A DNA stretch of 64,000 nt, taken from NCBI RefSeq assembly GCF_003347595.2, contig NZ_QCZK02000035.1, positions 62,001 to 126,000 of the forward strand, read 5' to 3'. This document shows, piece by piece, positions 53,156 to 62,260 of this stretch. The stretch's first letter is position 1. Every line of letters begins with the position of its first letter. Made by a program: the position numbers and the translations under genes. The notes under the pieces were generated by a model. The model did not search any database. It was given only the letters and a program-made list of their open reading frames with translations, and was not told the origin of the DNA. Source of the stretch: Botryobacter ruber (GTDB lineage: Bacteria > Bacteroidota > Bacteroidia > Cytophagales > Hymenobacteraceae).

Positions 53156-53183
53156 GAGCAGAGGGTATGGTGGCAGGCACAGC
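53156..53183 (+). repeat. R1 dispersed element, copy r
   Basis: GAGCAGAGGGT-ATG-GTGGCAGGCACAGC. Its ATG opens a 74-codon frame that runs into the possible transposase remnant. Confidence 0.78.
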
Positions 53184-53189
53184 AGAACC

Positions 53190-53391
53190 AAAACATGCCC
53201 TTTATTCCCTGAAAGAGGGACGGGAAATGCACGGTCGAAGAAAAGTAACCCAGGGGAAGCACTTTACTTCCGTCGAAGACCTGCTGGAAGCGACAAAGAA
53301 TTTCTTTGATCGAAATAACGACATGAAACAAAAAGTATTCGTTATTTTGGGGGCACAACGGTACTCCGGGAAGAATTTTTTTATAATTTAA
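53190..53391 (+). pseudogene. Possible IS630-type transposase C-terminal remnant
   Basis: The frame reads HGRRKVTQGKHFTSVEDLL then EATKNFFDRNNDMKQKVF. This resembles the end of IS630-type DDE transposases (basic stretch, hydrophobic helix, NFF). The catalytic part is absent. Recognition is by memory of the family only, so this is tentative. Confidence 0.4.
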
Positions 53392-53426
53392 AAGTTTAAA
53401 TTACAGCTAATATAACTGTACAGCTA

Positions 53427-55865
53427 ATGTTTTTGAAACAAAAGGTTCTGTTATTTTTCTCTTTGCTGCTCTCTCATTTAGCTTTTGCCCAGGTACGGGT
53501 AACAACCGAGCTTCGTAACAACTGGAAATTTCACCAGGGGCAGAGTGCTACGGCATTCCAGAAAGACTTTAATGACAAAAACTGGGAAACAGTTAGCGTG
53601 CCGCACGACTGGGCCATTTACGGTCCTTTTGACAAGGAAGTGGACAAGCAGGTGGTAGCTATTGTGCAGAACAACGAGAAGGTAGCCACCGAAAAAACCG
53701 GCAGGACCGGGGCGCTTCCTTATATTGGCGAAGGCTGGTACCGCAACAACTTTACCCTGCCGCATTACAAGCCGGGCCAGAAGGTAATCCTGCTGTTTGA
53801 GGGCGCTATGAGTGAGCCGAGGGTATACCTGAACGGCGAAAAGGTGGGGGAGTGGAACTATGGGTACAATTACTTTTACTTCGATATCAGCAAGCAAATG
53901 GTAGCCGGTAAATCCAACACGCTGGCGGTGCAGTTGTCAAACTTAGGCTCGTCGTCGCGCTGGTATCCCGGAGCCGGTTTATACCGCAAGGTGCAGGTAA
54001 TTGTAAAAAACCAGGAAAGCATCGACCAGTGGGGTACCTATATCACCACGCCTTTTGTTTCCGAAGGACTGGCCAAAGTAAACATCAAAACTAAAGTTTC
54101 CGGAAAAAATGTGCGCCTGGTGACTGCCATTGTAAATGCGGCCGGCGACACAGTGGCAAGAGATGAAGCGAAAACGCTTTTCGCCAACCAGTTTGAGCAG
54201 AACATAGCGGTAAAAAATCCGAAGCTGTGGAGCCCCGAAACTCCCAACCTCTACACCGCCGTTACCCGCCTGTATGCGGGCAATGAACTGAAAGACGAAA
54301 TCACCACCCGCTTCGGCATACGGGCCATTGCCTACCAGGCAGGTGTTGGCTTCAGCTTGAACGGACAGGTGCGCAAATTCAAAGGCGTGTGCCTGCACCA
54401 CGACCTGGGCCCGCTCGGCGCAGCCGTTAATAAAGCAGCCCTGCGCCGGCAACTACAGATTCTCAAGGACATGGGCTGCGATGCCATCAGGAGTTCCCAC
54501 AACATGCCTTCCATCGAGCAGCTGGAGCTGTGCGATGAGATGGGTTTTATGTTTCTGGCAGAAACGTTTGACGAATGGGCAAAACCCAAAGTGAAGAATG
54601 GCTACAACCGTTTCTTCCAGGCCGATGCCGAGAAAGATGTCGTCAACCTGGTACATGCCACCCGAAATCATCCTTCTATTGTGATGTGGAGTTCCGGAAA
54701 TGAAGTTCCGGACCAGCGGGGCGCTGAGGGTGCAAAACGTGCCAAATGGTTGCAGGAAATTTTCCATCGCGAAGATCCCACCCGTCCCGTAACAGTAGGC
54801 ATGGACCAGGTAAAAGCCACGATGGCCTCCGGCTTTGGCGCCGTGCTGGATGTGCCGGGCCTGAATTACCGCACCCATTTATACGAAGAAGCTAATAATG
54901 CCTTCCCGCAGGGGTTCATCTTAGGTTCGGAAACAGCTTCTACGGTAAGCTCACGGGGCGAGTACAAGTTTCCGGTAGTCAAAGGTGCTGACATAACTTA
55001 TCCGAACGGGCAATCTTCGTCCTATGACCTGGAATACTGCAACTGGTCAAATATTCCGGAAGATGACTTTATCCTGCAGGACACCAAGCCCTGGGTAATC
55101 GGGCAGTTCGTCTGGACCGGCTTCGATTACCTGGGCGAACCTACGCCTTACGACAGCTACTGGCCATCGCGCAGCTCTTACTTCGGCATAAACGACCTGG
55201 CCGGCTTGCCCAAAGACCGCTACTACCTCTACCGGAGCCAGTGGCAAACAAAGGATGAAACCCTGCACATGCTTCCGCACTGGAACTGGGCCGGCCGTGA
55301 AGGGCAGGTAACGCCTGTTTTTGTGTACACCAACTACGATAGCGCCGAGCTCTTTATTAACGGCAAAAGCATGGGCGTGCAGCGCAAAAGCGACGAAAGC
55401 CCGCTGCACCGTTACCGCCTGATGTGGATGGATGTGAAATACGAACCGGGCACGGTGCGCGTAGTCGCTTTTGACAAAGACGGCAAACCGGCAGCTGAAA
55501 AAACAATGGTGACAGCCGGAAAGCCCTATAAGCTGGTGCTTGAGCCGGACCGCACGCAGATAGCTGCTGACGGACAGGACATTTCCTTTGTAACCGTATC
55601 GGTTGTAGATGAAAAAGGAAACCCGTACCCCTTGTCAAGCGACCAGTTAACCTTCCGGGTGAGTGGTAACGGGAAATTCCGGGCAGCCTGCAACGGCGAC
55701 GCTACCTCGCTCGAGCCGTTCCATTTGCCCACCATGAAGTTGTTTAATGGCAAACTGGTGGTGCTGGTGCAGTCTACTACCAAACCAGGCGACATCAAAC
55801 TCACAGTGAAAGGTAAAACCCTGAAGGGGGCGGAAGTTAAGTTAACGTCCAGGGAGGTAAGGTGA
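53427..55865 (+). CDS. GH2 beta-galactosidase-type glycosidase (second)
   Basis: An 812-residue exo-glycosidase with a signal peptide ending HLAFAQ. Sugar-binding domain: WKFHQGQ, WETVSVPHDWAIYGPF, SSRWYPGAGLYRKV. The barrel has GVCLHHDLGPLGAAV, IRSSHNMPSIEQLELCDEMGF, acid/base Glu426 (SSGNEVPDQ) and nucleophile Glu502 (GSETASTVSSRGEY). C-terminal DUF4982-like and Ig-like domains complete it. It is a distant paralogue of the GH2 at 41727 (same GDATSLEPFHLP / GDATNLVPFPSH tail) but lacks that protein's acidic insert. It may belong to the downstream sulfatase-SusCD module rather than to xylan breakdown. Confidence 0.9.
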   Translation: MFLKQKVLLFFSLLLSHLAFAQVRVTTELRNNWKFHQGQSATAFQKDFNDKNWETVSVPHDWAIYGPFDKEVDKQVVAIVQNNEKVATEKTGRTGALPYIGEGWYRNNFTLPHYKPGQKVILLFEGAMSEPRVYLNGEKVGEWNYGYNYFYFDISKQMVAGKSNTLAVQLSNLGSSSRWYPGAGLYRKVQVIVKNQESIDQWGTYITTPFVSEGLAKVNIKTKVSGKNVRLVTAIVNAAGDTVARDEAKTLFANQFEQNIAVKNPKLWSPETPNLYTAVTRLYAGNELKDEITTRFGIRAIAYQAGVGFSLNGQVRKFKGVCLHHDLGPLGAAVNKAALRRQLQILKDMGCDAIRSSHNMPSIEQLELCDEMGFMFLAETFDEWAKPKVKNGYNRFFQADAEKDVVNLVHATRNHPSIVMWSSGNEVPDQRGAEGAKRAKWLQEIFHREDPTRPVTVGMDQVKATMASGFGAVLDVPGLNYRTHLYEEANNAFPQGFILGSETASTVSSRGEYKFPVVKGADITYPNGQSSSYDLEYCNWSNIPEDDFILQDTKPWVIGQFVWTGFDYLGEPTPYDSYWPSRSSYFGINDLAGLPKDRYYLYRSQWQTKDETLHMLPHWNWAGREGQVTPVFVYTNYDSAELFINGKSMGVQRKSDESPLHRYRLMWMDVKYEPGTVRVVAFDKDGKPAAEKTMVTAGKPYKLVLEPDRTQIAADGQDISFVTVSVVDEKGNPYPLSSDQLTFRVSGNGKFRAACNGDATSLEPFHLPTMKLFNGKLVVLVQSTTKPGDIKLTVKGKTLKGAEVKLTSREVR

Positions 55866-55941
55866 TGTTTGGGTCTAGTACCTGGCCACACACAGCTGTA
55901 GTTTTCTCACAACCTAAACCTGGCTGCCCGTAATCTTCCCA

Positions 55942-56391
55942 TTAAAGGTAGCAGCTCCTGATTCCTAAGGTCTTGCAGGTAGTCAGCACTTCCTTAACCC
56001 ACTCCTTTATCTCCGGTAGAAAACGTTTCTGAAACGCGGCTATCGTCTCATGGTCCGGGTGCTGGTTGCCTGCAATGTACTGAAAAGCTGCAGAACTGTA
56101 GGTAGCTGCTTCTATTGAGCGGGAAATGAACATCCCGGTCAGGTAACTGTACAGGAGTAGCGCCAGTAACAAACGGGGCTCGTAGGTGGTGGTATTGTTT
56201 TTCAGGAACTGGCAGTTGAACACACTTGCATCGAGTTTATTTGTAAGCTTTACAACCAGACGAGCCAGGTGGTTTTCTGGTAACCATTCCGTAAAATGAT
56301 AAGGTACAGTAAAATCAGTGTCTGTTGCCGCTTCCTTAAGTTGGTTCATGATGTTAGGCATAAATAGTTTATTCTGATAATGTCTTTTCAC
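55942..56391 (-). pseudogene. Truncated IS1182-type transposase (N-terminal part)
   Basis: The 149 residues match the N-terminal DUF772-like region of IS1182/IS5-type transposases (YEPRLLLALLLYSYLTGMFISRSIEAATY, FQYIAGNQHPDHETIAAFQKRF). The complete enzyme would be roughly three times longer with a DDE domain; here it stops soon after and the catalytic part is missing. No terminal inverted repeats are evident. It marks past insertion at the junction between the xylan genes and the sulfatase module. Confidence 0.82.
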
Positions 56392-56446
56392 GCGATTAAT
56401 TTACCTCTTTCCGTGCCTGCCTCTTCCTGCCTGGCCATTCGGGTGT

Positions 56447-56475
56447 TCTGCACCTGCCACCACAGCCTCTGCTGC
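56447..56475 (-). repeat. R1 dispersed element, copy s
   Basis: Near-consensus minus-strand copy (GTG-GTGGCAGGTGCAGA), 56 bases upstream of the transposase fragment. Confidence 0.88.
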
Positions 56476-56769
56476 CTGAACGCTGGAAAATAAGGTGCCT
56501 GGGAGCAGCTTTTACTTCCGGGGAGCGCGAAAAAGGGATGTCTTCTGCCGCTTATTAAAAGCCGGAAATCTGATTCAAATAAACCGTATCGACGGAATAC
56601 ATCATAGCAATTATGTGGAAAATCCTGGCAATTTTGTCGCGATGTGAAATATGTGCCTGGCTGGCTATATAAAGGAGCAGCGCCTGCTGACTGTGTATAG
56701 CAACAGCTTTGGAACAGCTATCCGGTTTTGCCGGCATCAGAAAGTGCTTCTACCTGTTCTGGATACTTT

Positions 56770-56797
56770 GCTGCACCTGCCACCACAGTCGCTGCTG
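56770..56797 (-). repeat. R1 dispersed element, copy t
   Basis: Near-consensus minus-strand copy (GTG-GTGGCAGGTGCAGC), same orientation as copy s. Confidence 0.88.
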
Positions 56798-57288
56798 TTC
56801 TGCTACGGACAGGGGAAAAGCAGGATAGTATTATTTGCTGCAGCGTTCAAAACAGGTGCCCGCATGCTCCAAAATATACCAGGAAAAGCCTGCCTGGCGG
56901 AAGGCGCAGCACCTGTTTTTAGAGCCCTGGGGCATATTTCCGGGTCGGCTGAACCAGGAAAGGCCGCCGCTAATTGGCTGCCGCTGTGGTGGGATTCGTT
57001 GCAACACAGGAAGTAGGGGATTGTGCAGTGGGCCTTGCGAAAAAGGCTATGTTAGCTGTATGTTGCTAATTTTTATCGGTTTTGTTAAGTTTTATGCCCT
57101 TTCTTACACCCTGCTACAAGATTTATAATCTCTTCTACAATAGTAGTAGCAACTAACTGCATCAACAAAGTAGTTTTGGAAACTGTTTCGGAGCACTCAT
57201 ACAAAGCAGGTCAGTTACCTTGATTATAGGCTCATTACAAACAGGTAGTTAGCTAAGTCTATTACTATTAATACAAATGTTAGTTAGT

Positions 57289-58740
57289 ATGAAGATAATT
57301 ATTAACCTTTGTTTTGCGGTTCTGTTGATTTCGGGCAAGAGCGGTTATGCGCAGCCTCAGAAAGCACATGATACGGTAGCTGATGCCCGCAGACCAAACG
57401 TTTTGTTTATAGTAGTAGACGATATGAATAAGTACAGTGTCTTAAAAGACTATCCTGTTCTTAAGACACCTGCCATTGATAAGCTGATTGCACAGTCTTA
57501 TAATTTCGAAAATGCTTCCTGCGCTGCACCGGTCTGCATGCCTTCCAGAACAGCATTCTTTAGTGGTTTATATCCGCATAACACCGGGGTATATATAAAC
57601 AGCAACAACAAAAGCCCTAATCCCTGGGAGAAAACCTTTTTAAAGGATATAGAAATACTGCCGGAGAATTTTAAAAGGAATGGCTACACTACCTGGGCAA
57701 TGGGAAAGACCTTTCATATTGAAATCGGCAAAGAGCGCGAAGAAAGAATGTTTGATAACCGTCCGGTTGCGAAAGGCGGTTACGGGCCATTTGGTGAAGA
57801 GAAATACTGGTACGGCCCCAACAACTGGAGTACGATACAACCCTGGGAAGGTCCTGACAGCGATTTTCCGGATGTGCGGAACGTGGACGCCGCCATCGAC
57901 TTCCTGGAACAGAAACAGGATAAGCCCTTTTTTATGTACCTGGGCCTGTGGCGCCCCCACACGCCCTACACGGCGCCAAAACGCTTTTTCGACATGTACC
58001 AGGACGAGGAAATGACCCTGCCACCCGGGTATACCGAAAACGACATGGACGATATTCCTTTTATGGGCAGGAACCTGGTAGATTCGCTTAATAGGTTTAG
58101 CAAGGAGGGGCTAACTAAAAAACAGATATGGCTGAAGCTGATGAAAGCCTACTGCGCCAACACTTCTTTTGCCGACTGGAACATAGGGCGTATTATGGAG
58201 GCCCTGGATAAAAACGGGCACGCCGGCAACACCATTGTGGTCTTCAGTTCAGACAACGGCTTCCATAACGGCACCAAACACCGCTGGGAAAAAGCCACCC
58301 TCTGGGAGCAGGCCGATGCCGTGCCGCTGCTCATTCGCCTGCCAAACGGGAGGGCATACAAGTGTCCGCAAACGGTTAGCCTGATTGATATTTACCCCAC
58401 ACTGGTAGAATACTGCCGCTTAGACCCGCCGGAGCACAAGCTGGATGGTGTAAGCCTGGTGCCTGTGCTGAACAACCCCCACTACAAATGGGACCGCCCC
58501 GGCTTCACCACCTACGGCGAACAATATGCATCAGTCCGGGATGAGCGCTACAGGTACATCCGCTACCCCGATGGCAGCCAGGAATTGTATGATCATCAGA
58601 CAGATCCATATGAAAACAACAATGTAGTTCATAAACCTGAAATGAAACCCGTGATCAGCAGGTTATCCGGGGCAATTCCGAAGAATTTTAAAAAGTCGAT
58701 CGGTGGCAGGTATGAGGTAGTTAGAAAACAGAATTTATGA
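57289..58740 (+). CDS. Family S1 sulfatase (iduronate-2-sulfatase-like)
   Basis: Hydrolyses sulfate esters on a glycan. From the ATG at 57289 (483 residues) the signal peptide ends SGYAQ; the ATG at 57277 adds four residues. The active-site signature CMPSR within APVCMPSRTAFFSG supplies the Cys (83 in this numbering) that becomes formylglycine. Metal ligands are in NVLFIVVDDMNKY and VVFSSDNGFHNG, and KHRWEKATLWEQADAVPLLI is typical of the iduronate-sulfatase-like branch. A maturation enzyme is not in this window. It is followed by SusCD, suggesting a sulfated substrate for that transporter. Confidence 0.92.
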   Translation: MKIIINLCFAVLLISGKSGYAQPQKAHDTVADARRPNVLFIVVDDMNKYSVLKDYPVLKTPAIDKLIAQSYNFENASCAAPVCMPSRTAFFSGLYPHNTGVYINSNNKSPNPWEKTFLKDIEILPENFKRNGYTTWAMGKTFHIEIGKEREERMFDNRPVAKGGYGPFGEEKYWYGPNNWSTIQPWEGPDSDFPDVRNVDAAIDFLEQKQDKPFFMYLGLWRPHTPYTAPKRFFDMYQDEEMTLPPGYTENDMDDIPFMGRNLVDSLNRFSKEGLTKKQIWLKLMKAYCANTSFADWNIGRIMEALDKNGHAGNTIVVFSSDNGFHNGTKHRWEKATLWEQADAVPLLIRLPNGRAYKCPQTVSLIDIYPTLVEYCRLDPPEHKLDGVSLVPVLNNPHYKWDRPGFTTYGEQYASVRDERYRYIRYPDGSQELYDHQTDPYENNNVVHKPEMKPVISRLSGAIPKNFKKSIGGRYEVVRKQNL

Positions 58741-58973
58741 TGGCGAACAGTAACAGGATCATGGTCCGGTTCAGTCAAACCAGTATCAGGCAGATAAACG
58801 CTACAAAGGAAAGGAGGTGTTATGCATAGCTAGAATTCTACAAAAAGAGCCCTGTATAAGGATGAGGTTGTTCTACAGAAGGAATAGTTCAGCTACTAAA
58901 TTTATCCAGGGGAAATTGCGGAAGAACTGCTGTCTCCCGTCTGCTTAATCTTTAACTTTAAAGTCTAAATAAT

Positions 58974-61900
58974 ATGCAAAACTATAAAAGCAGTGGGTTT
59001 TATGGATTTATTAAATCCATGATACATCACCTGCACTTTAAACCACTCATGGTCTCCTTACTCACACTGAGCATGCTGGAGGCACCAGCCATGGCGTTTG
59101 CCGATAACGCCGACGGGAATTTAAATAACAGGATTAGAAAAGACGAAGGGCCAGGTGTAGTTAAAACTGGCAGCACCAATCAGCAAGCTGGCAATGAAGT
59201 AAAGGGTACGGTAAAATCTGCAGACGGAGAGACACTGCCAGGCGTGGTTGTTCAGGTGAAGGGCACCAACAGGGGTGTTGTAACCGACATGGATGGTAAC
59301 TTCACAATAAGAGCAGGAAAGAATGCCGTACTCGAAGTTTCTTACTTAGGCTATGCCAAACAGGAAATTAAAGTAGACGGACGAACACAGATTGACATCA
59401 CCTTGAAGTCGGAAGCAACCGACCTGGAAGAAGTAGTGGTGGTGGGGTACGGTACCATCCAGAAAAGCGACTTTACCGGCTCCAGCAGTACCGCCCGTAT
59501 GGACGGTGTGAACGAGAGTAAAGTAATCTCGGTGCCGGAAGCCCTGCAAGGCAAAGTGTCCGGTGTACAGATCATGAATAACACAGGGCAGCCAGGCTCC
59601 GGTATCACCTTTAATATACGGGGTACGACCTCCATTACTGGTAGCAGCCAGCCGCTGGTGGTAATAGACGGGCAGCCGATCGAATCGGGTTTTGGCGCGA
59701 CCATGGCAGGAGCAGCCCTCGACGGTGGCGCAGAAATTCCGCCCTCAGACCCGCTGGCCAGCTTAAACCCCGACGACATTGAATCCATAGAAATTCTGAA
59801 AGACGCTTCTTCTACGGCCATCTACGGTTCAAGGGGAGCCAACGGGGTGGTGCTGATCACGACCAAATCCGGGAAAGAAGGGCGCGACAGGGTTGTATAC
59901 TCCAACCGCTTTGATGTGAGTGTGGTGCCTAAAAAGCTGAAAGTGCTGAGCTCGCTCGATTATATGAACTACCGCAACGAGGCAAACCTGAACGATGGAA
60001 AAGACTCTTTGTATGTGGCGCATCAGCTGGATTCCATCTCCAGGACCATTAATGTAGACTGGCAGGATGTTATCTACAAGCCCGCTTTATCGCAGCAGCA
60101 CCAGATGTCACTCTCCGGAAAAGACGATAAAAGCAGCTACTATATTACCGGCAGCTATTCCAATAACAACAGCATTATGAAAAATGCCGACTTTACCCGC
60201 TATGGCCTCCGGGTAAACCTGACGCGTAATGTTTCCCAGAAAATTTCAGTTGGCATCCGTTCTTACTTCTCGCTGGCCGACCGGAACTACGGGCAGGAAT
60301 CGAACTGGACAGGTATCCTGGGTTCTTCTGCCGTAATGGGTGCCCTGGCCTTTAACCCGCTGCGTGGTGGTTTTAACGACGACGGTACCCTGGACGAAGA
60401 GTTTGCAAACAGCCCCGCCGTGGTTACCACGCTCGTGAAGGACAGAACACAGATGCGCACGCTGGTTACTAACGTTAACTTAGATTACAAGATCACCAAA
60501 AACCTGACCTACACCGTACGGGGCGGCGTGAACGACCTCTACTCGCTGCGTGAGCTGTATTATCCTACCGGTACTTTTATCGGTAACAGTGCTCCGGGTG
60601 GTTCCGGTACCCGTGCCGACAACAACAACTCCAACTACCTGATCGATAATATCCTGACTTATAAAAAGATGTTTGCCAAAAAGCATCGTGTGAACGTGGT
60701 TGGTGTATACTCTTACCAGAAGTGGCAGAACAAGTCCTCCAGCGCTACGGGTATGTCTTTCCCGTCTAACGCCATGATATATTACAACATGCAGACGGCT
60801 ACTTATCCTGGCCGTATGTACACCGGTACCAAAACCAGGGCGCTGGCTTCGGTGCTGGGCCGTGCCAACTACTCTTTCGACAACCGCTATACCCTGATGC
60901 TCACCGGCCGCTACGACGGTGCCTCCCGACTGGCCGCCGGAAACAAATGGCAGCTTTTCCCTTCGGTGGGCATGGGCTGGAATGTGTCGAACGAAAACTT
61001 TTTCAAGGACAACATTAAACTGGTTAACAACCTGAAACTGCGTGCCAGCTACGGTATATCCGGTAACGAAAACATTGCCATTGGTGCTACGAAGGCTAAC
61101 TATGGCGTAAACTATGGTGTGATCGGGACAGAGATTGTGCCTGGCTATGTAACCAGCGATTTTGAGAACCCCAACCTGACCTGGGAAAAAACAAAGCAGT
61201 ATAACTTTGGCGTCGATTTTGGCTTTGCCGACGACTGGCTGACAGTAACAATTGATGCCTACCGCAAGAACACAACGGACCTGCTGATCAACCTGGCGCT
61301 TCCTGCTTCTTCTGGCTATGGCAGCTACTTTACCAACGTGGGTGAAGTTATGAACCAGGGTATCGATATCGAAGCTACTGCCAGTGTTTACAGCTCCCGC
61401 GATGCCAGGCTTACCGTGAGCGGCAATATTTCCAAGTTCGAAAACAGGGTAATTGATATGGGCCCTGCCGGGGTAATATACGGACGTGGTTATTTTGCAG
61501 GTGGTGCTGTACTCCTGAGCCAGCCGGTGCACGTGGCCATGCCGGGGCTGCCGATCTCAACTTTCTGGGGTTATAAAACTGACGGTATCTACCAGAACCA
61601 GGAAGAAATTATGGCCGACCCTGCGCTGCGAAACGATGATTCCAGATCGCTTTATGCACCTGGCGATGTAAAATGGGTGGATCTGAACGGCGATGGCCAG
61701 ATTAACGATGCCGACAAAACCGCTATCGGTAACCCGAACCCTGACTTTACCTATGGTTTTAATACCAACTTCTCGTACAAGCGCTTTACGCTGGGGGTAA
61801 CCATGTTTGGCAGCTACGGCAACGAGCTCATCAACCTGACCCGCTGGATTGTAGGCATCAACAACACTACCGGTAACTACAACCTGCTGCAGGATGCCTA

Positions 61901-62243
61901 CGATGGCCGCTGGAGAGGCGAGGGCACCAGCAACAAGTATCCGAAAGTAACTACCAACGGTACCAGGCTGTTCCAGCGCGTTCCGGACTGGCTCGTGGAA
62001 GATGCCTCTTTCCTGCGCATACAGAATGTGAACCTGGGTTACCTGATCCACCTGCCAAAAGGATTTGGCGCCCGTTCTGTGAGAGCTTTTGTATCCGGAA
62101 CCAACCTGCATACCTGGACCAAATACACCGGGTACGATCCAAACATCAACGCTTTCGGTCACCTGGCTATCAACAGAGGTGTGGATTTAGGTACTATGGG
62201 TCAGGCCCGTACCTTCTCAACTGGTTTAGAAGTTAATTTCTAA
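58974..62243 (+). CDS. SusC/RagA-family TonB-dependent transporter (second)
   Basis: Outer-membrane glycan importer of 1089 residues. The export segment ends APAMAFA. A carboxypeptidase-regulatory-like domain (about 77-150: VKGTVKSADGETLPGVVVQVKGT) is followed by the TonB box region LEEVVVVGYG, then the plug with ILKDASSTAIYGSRGANGVVLI, and a barrel ending TGLEVNF. It is only moderately like the SusC at 368, so a different oligosaccharide is likely. A 233-base spacer without recognisable features separates it from the sulfatase; susD follows after 17 bases. Confidence 0.95.
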   Translation: MQNYKSSGFYGFIKSMIHHLHFKPLMVSLLTLSMLEAPAMAFADNADGNLNNRIRKDEGPGVVKTGSTNQQAGNEVKGTVKSADGETLPGVVVQVKGTNRGVVTDMDGNFTIRAGKNAVLEVSYLGYAKQEIKVDGRTQIDITLKSEATDLEEVVVVGYGTIQKSDFTGSSSTARMDGVNESKVISVPEALQGKVSGVQIMNNTGQPGSGITFNIRGTTSITGSSQPLVVIDGQPIESGFGATMAGAALDGGAEIPPSDPLASLNPDDIESIEILKDASSTAIYGSRGANGVVLITTKSGKEGRDRVVYSNRFDVSVVPKKLKVLSSLDYMNYRNEANLNDGKDSLYVAHQLDSISRTINVDWQDVIYKPALSQQHQMSLSGKDDKSSYYITGSYSNNNSIMKNADFTRYGLRVNLTRNVSQKISVGIRSYFSLADRNYGQESNWTGILGSSAVMGALAFNPLRGGFNDDGTLDEEFANSPAVVTTLVKDRTQMRTLVTNVNLDYKITKNLTYTVRGGVNDLYSLRELYYPTGTFIGNSAPGGSGTRADNNNSNYLIDNILTYKKMFAKKHRVNVVGVYSYQKWQNKSSSATGMSFPSNAMIYYNMQTATYPGRMYTGTKTRALASVLGRANYSFDNRYTLMLTGRYDGASRLAAGNKWQLFPSVGMGWNVSNENFFKDNIKLVNNLKLRASYGISGNENIAIGATKANYGVNYGVIGTEIVPGYVTSDFENPNLTWEKTKQYNFGVDFGFADDWLTVTIDAYRKNTTDLLINLALPASSGYGSYFTNVGEVMNQGIDIEATASVYSSRDARLTVSGNISKFENRVIDMGPAGVIYGRGYFAGGAVLLSQPVHVAMPGLPISTFWGYKTDGIYQNQEEIMADPALRNDDSRSLYAPGDVKWVDLNGDGQINDADKTAIGNPNPDFTYGFNTNFSYKRFTLGVTMFGSYGNELINLTRWIVGINNTTGNYNLLQDAYDGRWRGEGTSNKYPKVTTNGTRLFQRVPDWLVEDASFLRIQNVNLGYLIHLPKGFGARSVRAFVSGTNLHTWTKYTGYDPNINAFGHLAINRGVDLGTMGQARTFSTGLEVNF

Positions 62244-62260
62244 CTTAAAGTGATAAAAAA

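Larger units (their letters stand above)
52578..53426. other. 849-base spacer with decayed sequence
   Basis: No intact gene. A minus-strand frame at 52777-52983 is protein-like but matches nothing I recognise. R1 copy r (53156) is followed by a probable transposase tail. The last 40 bases are AT-rich leader for GH2. Confidence 0.5.
55866..57276. other. 1.4-kb spacer with transposase fragment and two R1 copies
   Basis: Apart from the fragment at 55942-56391 no gene is supported. R1 copies s and t lie at 56447 and 56770. GGAAACTGTTTCG at 57178-57190 is a weak LacI-like palindrome before the sulfatase. Confidence 0.55.

Noticed and set aside
57178..57190. GGAAACTGTTTCG before the sulfatase as a LacI operator
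   Set aside because: It is palindromic but lacks the CGG/CCG centre of the other sites, so it is too weak to call.
60480..61532. 350-codon antisense frame in the second susC
   Set aside because: Same reason: it lies wholly inside a clear SusC gene and has no family features.
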